Source: Chryseobacterium sp. BLS98
GTDB lineage: Bacteria > Bacteroidota > Bacteroidia > Flavobacteriales > Weeksellaceae
Assembly: GCF_001045445.1 (NCBI RefSeq)
Contig: NZ_LFNF01000005.1
Span: 248,001 to 312,000 of the forward strand
Length of the DNA: 64,000 bases
Reading direction: 5' to 3'
The notes beneath the pieces are model-generated. The model had not been told where the DNA came from. It did no database searches and was given only the letters and a program-made list of their open reading frames with translations. Below are positions 1-8,516 of this stretch, piece by piece; within the stretch, counting starts at the first letter, position 1; the number at the start of each line of letters is the position of its first letter. The translations under genes and the position numbers were made by a program.

Positions 1-148
1 CCTTACCGTCAAGGCTTTCCACTTTGAAATCATATATTGTTTTACCCATAAGTTCTTTGGTTTTAGTTTGAGAAATTTCACTTTTCTGATTGGTACAGTT
101 CTGTAAAAATGCCACAAAAGAAAGCAGCAATAAGAAAATCTTTTTCAT
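1..148 (-). CDS. Glutathione peroxidase-like lipoprotein (N-terminal part only)
   Basis: The first 49 codons of a minus-strand gene run off the window's left edge. They begin with a hydrophobic signal (MKKIFLLLLSFVAFLQNC) whose cysteine at about residue 18 looks like a lipoprotein attachment site. After a short linker comes MGKTIYDFKVESLDGK, the usual opening of BsaA-type glutathione peroxidases (thioredoxin fold, peroxide reduction). The catalytic Cys/Gln/Trp residues lie outside the window, so the family call rests on this opening alone. The leader suggests anchoring in the periplasm or on a membrane face. A thioredoxin-like protein of another subfamily is the main alternative. Confidence 0.7.
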   Translation of the reverse strand, partial: MKKIFLLLLSFVAFLQNCTNQKSEISQTKTKELMGKTIYDFKVESLDGK

Positions 149-217
149 TTCTATAAATTTTAGCGGGCAGTTTTGCCACAGTTATTTTTCAAAAAATGCA
201 ATACATTATGAATGCTC

Positions 218-880
218 CTAGAATTTAAATGTATTGGCAGGAAAAACTTTATTTACATCTACTCTGTTCAGGATCATCACGAAGTCTCCGTCCTTTTTAG
301 TACTTGAAGATTCAATCTTAAAAGGCATTGAAAGATTCCCTACTTTCTTATAATCGGCATATGTCAGTGTTTCGTCCTTTTTAACTTCTTTTAAAAGCAT
401 ATAGGTTTTAACATCAAAATAATAAATATTTTTATTTACATTTTTAGTTAACTCCACTTTGTGGCAATATATGTCTCCTACTTTTTCCTTTCCCAGATAT
501 TTGGCATCAAAACCTTTGTTTTCCCAGTCGATAAAGTCATTATCAAAGCTTTCAGGAACATATTCAGGATATACCTGAAGCTTGTTGGCTGCATAGTTCA
601 TTGCGTAACCTTTAACCCCGTCATAGCCTTCTATTGCTGTTTCTTTACCGTTAATGCTGATCACTGTTTTAGTAAGATTGGGACGCTGCTGAAAAATTTT
701 TATAGGATATTCATCTTTAACTCCCAGGATCACTTTTCCCTGCAGCAGTACTGAATTTAAGAGCTTCCAATTCATTAATCCTCCGGACAGTTCTATGTTT
801 TTTTCTATAATCTCTTTTGCTGTTTGGGCGAAAGACAATTGTGAAAGTATCAGCACAAATACTAAAAATAATTTCTTCAT
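218..880 (-). CDS. Secreted LolA-like outer-membrane lipoprotein-sorting domain protein
   Basis: This 220-residue protein has a clear Sec signal peptide ending near LSFAQ (about residues 1-19). The rest is predicted beta-rich, with the pattern of LolA/LolB-fold proteins: an amphipathic start (TAKEIIEKNIELSGG), repeated short strands, and a segment near residues 150-165 of the type 'NIYYFDVKTYMLLKE' in which a sugar- or lipid-like ligand is typically covered. Many Flavobacteria carry such proteins of unknown role beside envelope genes. It has its own promoter (898-928). Function is inferred from fold only; no ligand can be named. Confidence 0.65.
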   Translation of the reverse strand: MKKLFLVFVLILSQLSFAQTAKEIIEKNIELSGGLMNWKLLNSVLLQGKVILGVKDEYPIKIFQQRPNLTKTVISINGKETAIEGYDGVKGYAMNYAANKLQVYPEYVPESFDNDFIDWENKGFDAKYLGKEKVGDIYCHKVELTKNVNKNIYYFDVKTYMLLKEVKKDETLTYADYKKVGNLSMPFKIESSSTKKDGDFVMILNRVDVNKVFPANTFKF

Positions 881-897
881 TAATCTTATTTATATTT

Positions 898-928
898 CAA
901 ATATAAGGGGAATTGGGCGAAAAAACAA
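898..928 (-). promoter_or_regulatory. Bacteroidota-type promoter for the LolA-like gene
   Basis: Read on the minus strand, TTG (928-926) is followed by 20 bases and then TATATTTG (905-898), matching the Bacteroidota consensus of TTG at -33 and TAnnTTTG at -7. Transcription would begin near 893, giving a leader of about a dozen bases before the ATG at 880. Confidence 0.65.
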
Positions 929-986
929 AGAAGTGAAAGACAATTGGGAAAATGCTAAGAGTATATTATTTCTTCCTTTTTCTTCC

Positions 987-1709
987 TTAAATCAATTTCC
1001 TTGCTTTCTCCAGATCTTCGGGGGTATCGATCCCTACTCCAATGAAATTGGTTTCTATTAATTTGATCTTCATTCCGTATTCCAGGTAACGGATACATTC
1101 GATCTTTTCTGATATTTCAAGAGGCTTCATTTCCAGCTTGGAGAACTGAAGCAGTGCATGTTTTCTGAAAGCATATACTCCAATGTGCTTAAAATAGCTC
1201 ACATCATAAGAAACCTCTCTGTGAAAAGGAATTACAGAACGGCTGAAATAAAGCGCAAATCCATTATTGTCTGTAATTACCTTTACATTATTCGGATTTT
1301 CAATTTCTTCTTTTTCCGTTAGCTTTATCTTTAATGAAGCGAGCGAAATTTCCTGGTTATCATCTTCTTTAAAAACTTCAATAAGCTGCTTTAAAGGCTC
1401 TAGTTTAAGGAAAGGTTCGTCACCCTGGACATTGATAACAATATCACAGTCGATATTCTGCACAGCCTCTGCAATACGGTCGCTACCGGTTTCATGCTGG
1501 CCGGTCATAACCGCTTTTCCACCATTCTTTACAATTTCATCAAAGATAATTGGTGAATCCGTAGCCACAAATACTTCATCGAACAGCCCGGTTTCTGCAA
1601 CATTCTGATAGGTGGTCATGATGACTGTTTTTTCACCCAACATCTGCATAAGCTTTGCCGGAAAACGGCTGGCTTCGTAACGTGCGGGAATGACGGCTAT
1701 GATTTTCAT
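987..1709 (-). CDS. kdsB: 3-deoxy-manno-octulosonate cytidylyltransferase (CMP-KDO synthetase)
   Basis: KdsB activates KDO with CTP to give CMP-KDO, the donor for the inner core of lipopolysaccharide; it acts in the cytoplasm. The 240-residue length is normal for the family. The nucleotide-binding signature PARYEASRFPAKL is at residues 8-20, VQGDEP at 94-99, and ATDSP near 49-53. The C-terminal stretch GVGIDTPEDLEKA is also typical. The ATG at 1709 gives the conserved MKIIAVIPAR opening. The gene appears to be transcribed alone, with a palindromic repeat upstream (1761-1845). Confidence 0.96.
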   Translation of the reverse strand: MKIIAVIPARYEASRFPAKLMQMLGEKTVIMTTYQNVAETGLFDEVFVATDSPIIFDEIVKNGGKAVMTGQHETGSDRIAEAVQNIDCDIVINVQGDEPFLKLEPLKQLIEVFKEDDNQEISLASLKIKLTEKEEIENPNNVKVITDNNGFALYFSRSVIPFHREVSYDVSYFKHIGVYAFRKHALLQFSKLEMKPLEISEKIECIRYLEYGMKIKLIETNFIGVGIDTPEDLEKARKLI

Positions 1710-1760
1710 TGATAAATTATTAAAGTTAATACAACTTGATTATATTATATCTTATTTTCA

Positions 1761-1845
1761 AAAACGCTTCGACTCCGCTCAGCGTGACACTGCTAACTGT
1801 AACTGTTTGTGAAAACGTGTCATGCTGAGCGGAGCCGAAGCATTT
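1761..1845. repeat. Imperfect inverted repeat (REP-like)
   Basis: Two arms of about 29 bases (1762-1790 and 1817-1845) are reverse complements with about three mismatches, separated by a 26-base loop. The core is CTTCGACTCCGCTCAG. A single related half (TCCTTCGACTTCGTTCAG) lies at about 23187-23204. This is a dispersed intergenic palindrome, not a T-tailed terminator. Confidence 0.8.
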
Positions 1846-1909
1846 ATTTTTATCATGTAATAGTGTAATGATTTATTTTGTAAACCATTACGCTGTTTTT
1901 ACATTAAAA

Positions 1910-3163
1910 CTATTTAAGATTGTTCAGTGCATTTTCCAATTTAGGAAGCATCACTTTGATCTCATCAACAGCCAAACCACCTACGGAAGCACGGAACCAA
2001 GGCTCAGATTTTGCTTCCCCGAAAGCTGAAAATGGTACTAAGGCAACTCCGGCATCATTAATCAGATAGAATACCAGGTCAGAGGAGTTTTCAATAACAG
2101 AACCATCCGGTTTAGTTTTTCCGATATAGTCTAATTTAATGGTAAGATACAGAGCTCCCATCGGTTCGATGCTTTCTACAGCTAATCCTTTTCCTTTCAA
2201 ATCCTGGATTCCTCCGTGAAGAACTTTCAGACTTTCTTCCAGCTTTCCTTTGAAATCTTCTACGAAGACATTTACGTTTTCTGTATTTTCAAAGAATTTT
2301 GCAGTAGCTTCCTGTTCAGGTTTAGGTGCCCATGCTCCAACGTGCGTTAAAAGGGCTTTCATTTTATCAAGAATATGAGAAGGACCGAATCCCCAACCTA
2401 CGCGTACACCGGTTGCGGCAAGGCATTTAGAAATTCCGTCGATATAAATGGTGTATTCCTTCAATTCAGGGAAGAGAGAAACCGGATCTACATGTTTTGC
2501 ACCAAAAGTAAGGTTAGAATAGATCTGGTCATACATCAGGTACAAAGGCTTTTCATCTGCTCCTCTTTTTCTGTTTTCTTCAAGAACCAGTTCACAGATA
2601 TCCGAAAGCTGTTCTTTTGTAAACATGGTTCCTGTAGGATTCAGCGGTGAGCACAGTGCCAAAAGAACGGCACCTCCTAAATGAGGTCTCAGGTCATCAG
2701 CGGTTGGAAGGAAATTGTTTTCAGGGGTTGTTTTCACTTCTACTGCCTCTGCAGAAGTAAGGTAGGCATAGTGATTGTTGTTCCACGATGGTGTAGGATA
2801 TACTACTTTATCACCTTCGTCAACAATTGTTTTATACACTGCATAAATCAACGGTCTTGATCCGGCAGTAATTAAAATATCATTGGGTGAATAATCCAGG
2901 TTCCATCTGTTTTTCAGGTCTCTGGAAACTTCATTTCTTAAAGATAAAAGTCCGTTTGCAGGCGGATAATTCGTCAGATTATTCTGATATGCCTTCTGAA
3001 TCTCTTCCTTCAGCAATGCTGGAATAGGATATAGATTAGAATTCAGGTCACCAATAGTAAGATTGGCTATCTCCGCTCCTTTTGCTTTTAAATCATTTAC
3101 TTCATTACCAATTTTTACGATTTCGGAACCAATCAGGTTCGCCGCTAATTTTGAAACTTTCAC
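1910..3163 (-). CDS. PLP-dependent class I/II aminotransferase
   Basis: A 417-residue fold-type I aminotransferase. Visible family residues include the NPTG turn at 175-178, YDQIYSN (Asp212 holds the PLP ring nitrogen), the Schiff-base lysine Lys246 in DGISKCLAATG, and Arg254 in GVRVGW. N-terminal YPPANGL is also typical. It belongs near the aspartate aminotransferase group, but the N-terminal TIGDLNSNLYPIP and the large insert around residues 195-207 make the substrate uncertain. It seems monocistronic; the intergenic stretch upstream carries a TTAGGTT repeat. Confidence 0.85.
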   Translation of the reverse strand: MKVSKLAANLIGSEIVKIGNEVNDLKAKGAEIANLTIGDLNSNLYPIPALLKEEIQKAYQNNLTNYPPANGLLSLRNEVSRDLKNRWNLDYSPNDILITAGSRPLIYAVYKTIVDEGDKVVYPTPSWNNNHYAYLTSAEAVEVKTTPENNFLPTADDLRPHLGGAVLLALCSPLNPTGTMFTKEQLSDICELVLEENRKRGADEKPLYLMYDQIYSNLTFGAKHVDPVSLFPELKEYTIYIDGISKCLAATGVRVGWGFGPSHILDKMKALLTHVGAWAPKPEQEATAKFFENTENVNVFVEDFKGKLEESLKVLHGGIQDLKGKGLAVESIEPMGALYLTIKLDYIGKTKPDGSVIENSSDLVFYLINDAGVALVPFSAFGEAKSEPWFRASVGGLAVDEIKVMLPKLENALNNLK

Positions 3164-3191
3164 TTTATTTTTATTTAAATTTATTTTTTAT

Positions 3192-3272
3192 GGGATTAGG
3201 AATTAGGTTTTAGGTTTTAGGTTTTAGGACTTAATTTCGGGTGCAAATTCCCAATTCCTAAATCCTAATCCC
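3192..3272. repeat. TTAGGTT tandem repeat inside an inverted repeat
   Basis: The heptad TTAGGTT is repeated three times plus a partial copy at 3203-3228, like telomere sequence by chance. The block is bounded by GGGATTAGGA (3192-3201) and its reverse complement (3263-3272); the arms diverge further in. It fills the gap between the aminotransferase and phosphoglucomutase. Confidence 0.75.
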
Positions 3273-3280
3273 TTATTTTT

Positions 3281-4996
3281 TTATGTCAACTGTAAATCTT
3301 TTCTTACGTCTTCTATTTTAGCTTCCAAAGATTTTAATTTATCCCTGAAATCTGCTTCAGAAACAACAGCATCTTTTACAGAAATATAAAACTTGATCTT
3401 CGGTTCTGTTCCGGAAGGTCTTATACATACTTTGGTGCCGTCCTGGGTATAATAAATCAGCACATTCGATTTTGGAATGTCGTTCATTACTTTTGTTTCG
3501 TTTTTTGAAACAGAGAAGCTGGTTTGTTCTTTAAAATCCTTCACTTCTTCCACTGAGGATCCGGCCAGCTCTTTTGGCGGGTTTTCACGGAAGTTTTTCA
3601 TCATATTCTGAATTTCTTCAGCACCTTCTTTGCCTTTTCTTACGATATTGACCAATCCTTCATAATACATTCCAAGATCCTGGTAGATCTCAATCAGGTA
3701 CTGGTACATTGTTCTTCCGTTAGCTTTACACCATGCAGCAATTTCACATGCCAGAAGGATACTTCCGCAAGAATCTTTATCGCGCACAAAATCCCCGGTC
3801 ATAAAACCGAAACTTTCTTCACCACCGCAAACGAATTTTTCTTTTCCTTCAAAATCACGGATCATTTTCCCGATCCATTTGAAGCCTGTTAACCCAACTT
3901 TACAGTCAACGCCGAATTTTTGGGCAATATCAAAGAAGATATCTGAAGTTACAATCGTAGAGCCGATAAACTCTTTCCCGGTGATTTTTCCCTGCTTTCT
4001 CCACTCATTCAAAATGTAGTAGGTAAGGATCGTATTGGTTTGGTTTCCATTCAGAAGCTGCATTTCACCATCAAGGTTTCTTACGGCAATCCCCAGTCTG
4101 TCCCCATCGGGATCTGTACCGATCACAATGTCTGCGTTAGTAATTCTTGCCAGATCCATAGCCATTTCCAATGCTGCCGGCTCTTCCGGGTTTGGAGATT
4201 CTACCGTAGTAAAATTGCCGCTTGGGATCATCTGCTCTTTGACCAGATCCACTTTTTTGAATCCTGCTTTTTCCAAAGCTTTCGGAACGGTAGTATAAGT
4301 GGTCCCGTGGATCGAGGTGAAAACAATATTCAAATTTTCTTTTCCTACGTTCTGATAGGTTGAATTTTCAATACAGGCATCGATATACACATCGTCCTGC
4401 TCTTCCCCAATCCATTCGATCAGGTCATCATTACCATTGAATTTTATTTCTTCAAATTTTACGGAATATACTTCATTGATAATCGCTTCATCATGTGGCG
4501 GAACAATCTGTGCCCCATCGTTCCAGTATACTTTATAACCGTTATATTCCGGCGGGTTGTGAGAGGCTGTAAGTACAATTCCTCCGTTACATTTTTTGTC
4601 TCTTACCGTGAAAGAAAGTTCCGGAGTCGGCCTGTGGTCTTTAAAAAGAAGCACTTTAATTCCGTTGGCTGTTAAAACATCAGCTACCAGTTTTCCGAAT
4701 TCTTTTGAGTTATGGCGTACATCGTAAGCAATGGCCACCTTGATTTCTTCTCCCTTGAACTGCTCAAGCATATAATTTGCCAATCCCTGTGTAGCCTGGC
4801 CTAATGTATATTTGTTTAAGCGGTTGGTTCCTACTCCCATGATACCTCTCATTCCTCCTGTTCCGAATTCGAGTTCTCTGTAAAAAGAATCTTCCAGATC
4901 CGGAGAATTGCTGTCGATTAGCAGCTGTACAGCATCTTTTGTTTCTTTATCGAATGTATCACCTAACCAAAGTTTAGCTTTTTCTAATGTTGTCAT
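3281..4996 (-). CDS. Phosphoglucomutase/phosphomannomutase family protein
   Basis: This 571-residue alpha-D-phosphohexomutase interconverts hexose 1- and 6-phosphates, feeding nucleotide-sugar and glycogen pathways. The phosphoserine loop TASHNP lies at 143-148 (Ser145), the metal loop DPDGDR at 295-300, the sugar loop GGEESFGF follows near residue 395, and the phosphate-binding RPSGTEPKIKFY is near the C-terminus. An upstream TTG would add 19 residues of non-conserved repeat-derived sequence; the ATG at 4996 (MTTLEKAKLWLGD) is the better start. Length and the PGM2-like N-terminus suggest phosphoglucomutase more than phosphomannomutase. Confidence 0.93.
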   Translation of the reverse strand: MTTLEKAKLWLGDTFDKETKDAVQLLIDSNSPDLEDSFYRELEFGTGGMRGIMGVGTNRLNKYTLGQATQGLANYMLEQFKGEEIKVAIAYDVRHNSKEFGKLVADVLTANGIKVLLFKDHRPTPELSFTVRDKKCNGGIVLTASHNPPEYNGYKVYWNDGAQIVPPHDEAIINEVYSVKFEEIKFNGNDDLIEWIGEEQDDVYIDACIENSTYQNVGKENLNIVFTSIHGTTYTTVPKALEKAGFKKVDLVKEQMIPSGNFTTVESPNPEEPAALEMAMDLARITNADIVIGTDPDGDRLGIAVRNLDGEMQLLNGNQTNTILTYYILNEWRKQGKITGKEFIGSTIVTSDIFFDIAQKFGVDCKVGLTGFKWIGKMIRDFEGKEKFVCGGEESFGFMTGDFVRDKDSCGSILLACEIAAWCKANGRTMYQYLIEIYQDLGMYYEGLVNIVRKGKEGAEEIQNMMKNFRENPPKELAGSSVEEVKDFKEQTSFSVSKNETKVMNDIPKSNVLIYYTQDGTKVCIRPSGTEPKIKFYISVKDAVVSEADFRDKLKSLEAKIEDVRKDLQLT

Positions 4997-5004
4997 ATTT
5001 GTAT

Positions 5005-5235
5005 TTAAGTTTGGAAGCCTGAAGGTTTGAAGATGGAAAATTTTATGTCCCAATTCAAAATTTCTGCTTTTGTTTTATTATTGTTTATTTTTTGTCTGGA
5101 AGCTGGAAGCCTGAAGATAGGAGAAATCTTTGTCCCTGAATTCAAGGTTCCTTCTTTGTTTTATTATTCTGTCTATTCAATCTGGAAGCTGGAGGCTTGA
5201 AGATGGAAGAGATTTTGTCTTCATATCAAATTTCC
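5005..5235. repeat. Three imperfect direct copies of an ~85-bp repeat
   Basis: The phrase GGAAGC(C/T)(G)GA...TTGAAGATGGA recurs near 5010, 5095 and 5180 with a spacing of about 85 bases. Each copy is followed by a similar tail (AATTC-AAAATTTC/AAGGTTCC, then TTTTATTATT). The array separates phosphoglucomutase from the four-helix-bundle gene and holds no gene. Confidence 0.75.
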
Positions 5236-5277
5236 ACTTACTATTTTTATTGATGATAATATCTATCATTTTAAATC

Positions 5278-5634
5278 TTAATCCTTTAGCTGATTTCTAA
5301 AAGCAATCATCTGATTCATTAAAATATAGCTTTCATTATACATTATCTTAAATTCTTCTTCTGGAATATAATTCCGGTTTTTTGCCTTGTAAAGACAGGT
5401 TACCGTTTCAGCCAGAGAGCGAATTGCATATCCAAGAAATTTTTTAAACTCTGGCTTTGACTGTAAAATACTTCCTTCCGAAATATTAAGCCCGACAGAA
5501 TCTGATGCCCTTCTTATCTGAGAAGTCAGATTAAAAGCTTCATCTTTCGGAAAGCTTTGAGACAATTTAAAAATAGCCTCTCCAAAATCCATAGATTTTT
5601 GCCATATAATCAATTTCTCAAATTTAAAACTCAT
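5278..5634 (-). CDS. Four-helix bundle protein (23S rRNA intervening-sequence family)
   Basis: A 118-residue all-helical protein with the family's hallmark opening (FKFEKLIIWQKSMDFGEAIFKLSQSFPKDE) split over residues 3-32, followed by LTSQIRRASDSVGLNISEGS and the C-terminal GYAIRSLAETVTCLYKAK. This family was first seen in intervening sequences within 23S rRNA genes and later as stand-alone genes in Bacteroidota; its biochemical role is unknown. The gene sits between repeats of the GAAGATGGAAG family on both sides, in opposite orientations, suggesting it moves or is maintained as a small cassette. Confidence 0.9.
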   Translation of the reverse strand: MSFKFEKLIIWQKSMDFGEAIFKLSQSFPKDEAFNLTSQIRRASDSVGLNISEGSILQSKPEFKKFLGYAIRSLAETVTCLYKAKNRNYIPEEEFKIMYNESYILMNQMIAFRNQLKD

Positions 5635-5654
5635 CTATTTGTTTTTTTCTTGTG

Positions 5655-5693
5655 ATAACTCCCATCTTCCTTCTTCCATCTCCCATCTTCTTA
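5655..5693. repeat. CCCATCTTCC repeat, inverted relative to 5005-5235
   Basis: Three variants of (T)CCCATCTTC occur here. Their reverse complement (GAAGATGGGAG) matches the core of the repeat downstream of the four-helix-bundle gene, so that gene is bracketed by oppositely oriented relatives of one repeat. Confidence 0.6.
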
Positions 5694-6395
5694 TCATTCC
5701 AGTTTTTTATTCTCAACCCTTGTTGTCTTATCAATTTTAAAGGCCCGAATAGGATTATTATAATAGACAAATTTTGCGGTGTTCTGTATATTTCCTTTTA
5801 AAGAATCTTTTACATTCACTTCTGCATAATTCCCATTTTTAGAATCAATATTCAGGTTTTCTATTTTCCAGTAAGGTGCGATAAGGCTTGCTGTATCAGA
5901 GATTTTTATTACTGCATTTTTGGTTTGTCCCAAAAAATTGGCCCGGCTTCTGTTCTGCATCTCTACTTCTGCTCTTCTCGTGTTCACTGACCCCATAAAA
6001 GTAGCATAATTTTTTAAATTAAGCCTAAAATTATCGGTCTTAATTTCGCTCGAAATATTCATTTCTACAGAATCTGCAACGGTAACTTTTTCCAGATTAT
6101 ATTTTGAATAAATCGTTACATTATAGAAATCCACTCCTTTTGTGCCTCTTTTTTCTTTGATGAAAAGGGTTTTGTCATCAACGTCCACATCCAGGTTATC
6201 AGCTACATTCGGATAGGTTTCAATTTCTACGAAATTCTTGGCTCCTCTGGCATAAAAAACACGAAATTTACCTTCCAGATTCAGGTTCACGAATTCTGAA
6301 ACATCCACATCCTTCCTTTCAATATTTCCTTTGGGAGAAACTTTTCCGCAGGATACAACAGACAATAATAATAACGTATAGAGTGTATTTTTCAT
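5694..6395 (-). CDS. Head GIN domain (DUF2807) lipoprotein
   Basis: A 233-residue exported lipoprotein: a short hydrophobic leader ends in the lipobox VVSC (Cys16). The remainder follows the head-GIN (DUF2807) pattern, beginning with VSEFVNLNLEGKFRVFYARG and continuing as short beta repeats (EVEMQNRSRANFLGQTKNAVIKISD...), as expected of a right-handed beta-helix-like fold. It probably sits in the periplasm or outer membrane; its ligand is unknown. It is the last gene of the tight run 9116-to-5694, with only a few bases after the DUF3667 gene. Confidence 0.85.
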   Translation of the reverse strand: MKNTLYTLLLLSVVSCGKVSPKGNIERKDVDVSEFVNLNLEGKFRVFYARGAKNFVEIETYPNVADNLDVDVDDKTLFIKEKRGTKGVDFYNVTIYSKYNLEKVTVADSVEMNISSEIKTDNFRLNLKNYATFMGSVNTRRAEVEMQNRSRANFLGQTKNAVIKISDTASLIAPYWKIENLNIDSKNGNYAEVNVKDSLKGNIQNTAKFVYYNNPIRAFKIDKTTRVENKKLE

Positions 6396-6401
6396 TTTAA
6401 T

Positions 6402-7133
6402 TTAAAATATTGTATATAAAATCAAACTTATGACTGTACTTTCCACTCCCATCAAAACATAAAGAACCAATACCCGCCACAGTAAACCTGGTTTTGAGTA
6501 CGATTTTTTAAAAGCATTCCAATACGTAATTGCCGGGAAGAGAACAGAAAGACCGAATATAATTTTATCGATGAGATCGAAAATCCTTGAAACAGGTTTC
6601 CATAAACCGATCAGACTCACGATATCGTCCAACAAAAATAAGATTAAAATTCCTAAAAGACTTACTGTTCCGATGATAAAATGCTCTGCAATATTCAAAT
6701 TTATTCTTTTAAATAAAAAATAAGCATTGATTGCGAGCATCGGAATAATAACAAATAAAATAGTTTTGGAATATTTGGAGAAAAAATTTTTCATATTCAG
6801 AACGTCATCCGAAAGAATTTCTGCGGGTGAAAATTTTTCGTAAAAATGATAGCCTAAAACATTAAAACCAAAAAGAATCAGTAACAACGATATAAAATTG
6901 TTGTACCTGATTCTTTTTCCTGAAATATAATCCATCGCCGTTTCTCCCGGTCTGAATGAAATATTTTTTAAAGTACGAAAAAATTTAGCTTCAACATGCC
7001 AAATCGATCCGAGAATATCATGTTTAACCAAAGAATGTGGAGTTATTCTTGCTGTGTCCGCTTTCTGTCCGCAATGAGCACAAAACTCATCGGAGATTGA
7101 ACGACCACAGTTCAAACAACTTTTTTTATTCAT
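6402..7133 (-). CDS. DUF3667 membrane protein with N-terminal zinc ribbon
   Basis: The protein opens with a zinc ribbon, CLNCGRSISDEFCAHCGQ (residues 6-23, two CxxC knuckles), followed by the DUF3667 segment HSLVKHDILGSIWHVEAKFF and FRPGETAMDYISGKR. Four or five membrane segments follow (about residues 80-240). DUF3667 proteins are common in Flavobacteria but have no known role. It is cotranscribed with the head-GIN lipoprotein and the lipocalin-like lipoprotein, so an envelope function is likely. Confidence 0.85.
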   Translation of the reverse strand: MNKKSCLNCGRSISDEFCAHCGQKADTARITPHSLVKHDILGSIWHVEAKFFRTLKNISFRPGETAMDYISGKRIRYNNFISLLLILFGFNVLGYHFYEKFSPAEILSDDVLNMKNFFSKYSKTILFVIIPMLAINAYFLFKRINLNIAEHFIIGTVSLLGILILFLLDDIVSLIGLWKPVSRIFDLIDKIIFGLSVLFPAITYWNAFKKSYSKPGLLWRVLVLYVLMGVESTVISLILYTIF

Positions 7134-7155
7134 TTTTCAAATTAATGCATCATAT

Positions 7156-7542
7156 TTAATTCTTTATTTTCCTATAAAACCAAGTATTCGGTTTTTCTGA
7201 TATTGACGATAATAACAAATAATTTCTATTCAAATAAGAAATTTTCATTAAAACAGTATCCTTATCAGTTATATATTTTAATTTTAATAAATTTCTCTCT
7301 TTTTGATATCCTCCTTTAAGATCAATAGATGTAAAAGTTTGATCATCATAAAAAGTCAAAATTCCTGTTCCTTTTTTAGAGCTATTCTCTTTAGTTTTTA
7401 AGGTATCAATATTATGAATTACAACTCCTTCGTAAACTTCAACAAATTCCCATTCTCCCACTATACTTCTTGATTTACAAGAAGATAAAAATAAAATTAC
7501 AAATGGAATTAATGATAATTTTAAAGATTTAATTCTAAGCAT
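7156..7542 (-). CDS. Small lipocalin-like lipoprotein
   Basis: A 128-residue lipoprotein. The signal peptide ends in LFLSSC (Cys22). The mature part begins SRSIVGEWEFVEV and continues as alternating strands (GILTFYDDQTFTSID...), the pattern of small lipocalin-like domains in Bacteroidota, although no binding residues can be assigned. It lies 7 bases behind the glycosyltransferase and 22 bases ahead of the DUF3667 gene in the same run. Confidence 0.7.
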   Translation of the reverse strand: MLRIKSLKLSLIPFVILFLSSCKSRSIVGEWEFVEVYEGVVIHNIDTLKTKENSSKKGTGILTFYDDQTFTSIDLKGGYQKERNLLKLKYITDKDTVLMKISYLNRNYLLLSSISEKPNTWFYRKIKN

Positions 7543-7549
7543 AAATTCA

Positions 7550-8500
7550 TTAAATCACATCATCAATATTATAATTTTTATGCTCTCTATTTGTTCTGAT
7601 GATCATTTCTCCCAAGAAACCGGCTATAAAGAGCAGGGTTCCCATAATCATCATCGTAAGGGCAATATAAAACCACGGATTGTTCGTAATCAGATGTCCA
7701 TAAATTCCTCTTGCAACGTCAATCAGTTTTGAAATTCCCAGCCAAAGTGCAGAAAGAAATCCTACAATAAACATGACTGTTCCCACAGCCCCGAAGAAAT
7801 GCATAGGCCTTCCTCCGAATCTGCTGACAAACCAAAGCGTTACCAGATCCAGGAAACCTCTGATAAATCTTTCGGTCCCGAATTTTGAAGTTCCGTATGG
7901 TCTTGCCTGGTGCTGCACTTCTTTTTCGGTAATTCTTCTGAATCCTGCATTGGCTGCCAAAACAGGAATATAACGGTGCATATCCCCATACACATCGATG
8001 GATTTCACCACCTGCTTTTTATAAGCTTTAAGGCCACAGTTGAAATCATGAAGGTAAACGCCTGAAACTTTTCTTGCGGCTGCATTGAAGAGTTTGGACG
8101 GAACATTTTTCGTCATTACGTTGTCAAAACGTTTCTTTTTCCAGCCTGAAACGATATCGTAATTATCTTCAGTGACCATTTTATAAAGTTCTGGAATTTC
8201 TTCCGGAAAATCCTGTAAATCAGCATCCATGGTAATTACTACGTCCCCTTTTGTCCTTTCGAAAGCGGCATGAAGAGCTTGTGACTTACCATAGTTTCTG
8301 GAAAATTTGATGGCGTGGATCTGAGGGTGCTGAACCTTCATATTTTCGATGATGCTCCACGACAGGTCTGTACTTCCGTCATCTACAAACCAGATTTCAT
8401 AGGACAGATTATTGGAATAACAAACATTGTCAATCCTTGAAAAAAGCTGTTCCAAAGAGTCTTCTTCGTTTAATAACGGAATAACTATAGATAAATTCAT
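7550..8500 (-). CDS. Family 2 glycosyltransferase, DPM1/GtrB-like, membrane-anchored
   Basis: The catalytic GT-A domain covers about residues 1-230: SIVIPLLNEEDSLEQL at the start, FVDDGSTD (39-46) for nucleotide binding, and the metal-binding MDADLQD at 91-97. Two membrane helices follow (about 234-260 and 277-302), the arrangement of polyprenyl-phosphate glycosyltransferases such as GtrB/ArnC, which load a sugar onto a lipid carrier at the inner membrane. The donor sugar cannot be told. It follows the DUF4199 gene by 16 bases. Confidence 0.9.
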   Translation of the reverse strand: MNLSIVIPLLNEEDSLEQLFSRIDNVCYSNNLSYEIWFVDDGSTDLSWSIIENMKVQHPQIHAIKFSRNYGKSQALHAAFERTKGDVVITMDADLQDFPEEIPELYKMVTEDNYDIVSGWKKKRFDNVMTKNVPSKLFNAAARKVSGVYLHDFNCGLKAYKKQVVKSIDVYGDMHRYIPVLAANAGFRRITEKEVQHQARPYGTSKFGTERFIRGFLDLVTLWFVSRFGGRPMHFFGAVGTVMFIVGFLSALWLGISKLIDVARGIYGHLITNNPWFYIALTMMIMGTLLFIAGFLGEMIIRTNREHKNYNIDDVI

Positions 8501-8516
8501 TTAATTTTAATAAAAA

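Noticed and set aside
3203..3228. TTAGGTT repeats as a true telomere or CRISPR-like array
   Set aside because: Units are seven bases with no spacers, in a circular-chromosome type genome and mid-operon context; a simple repeat is sufficient.
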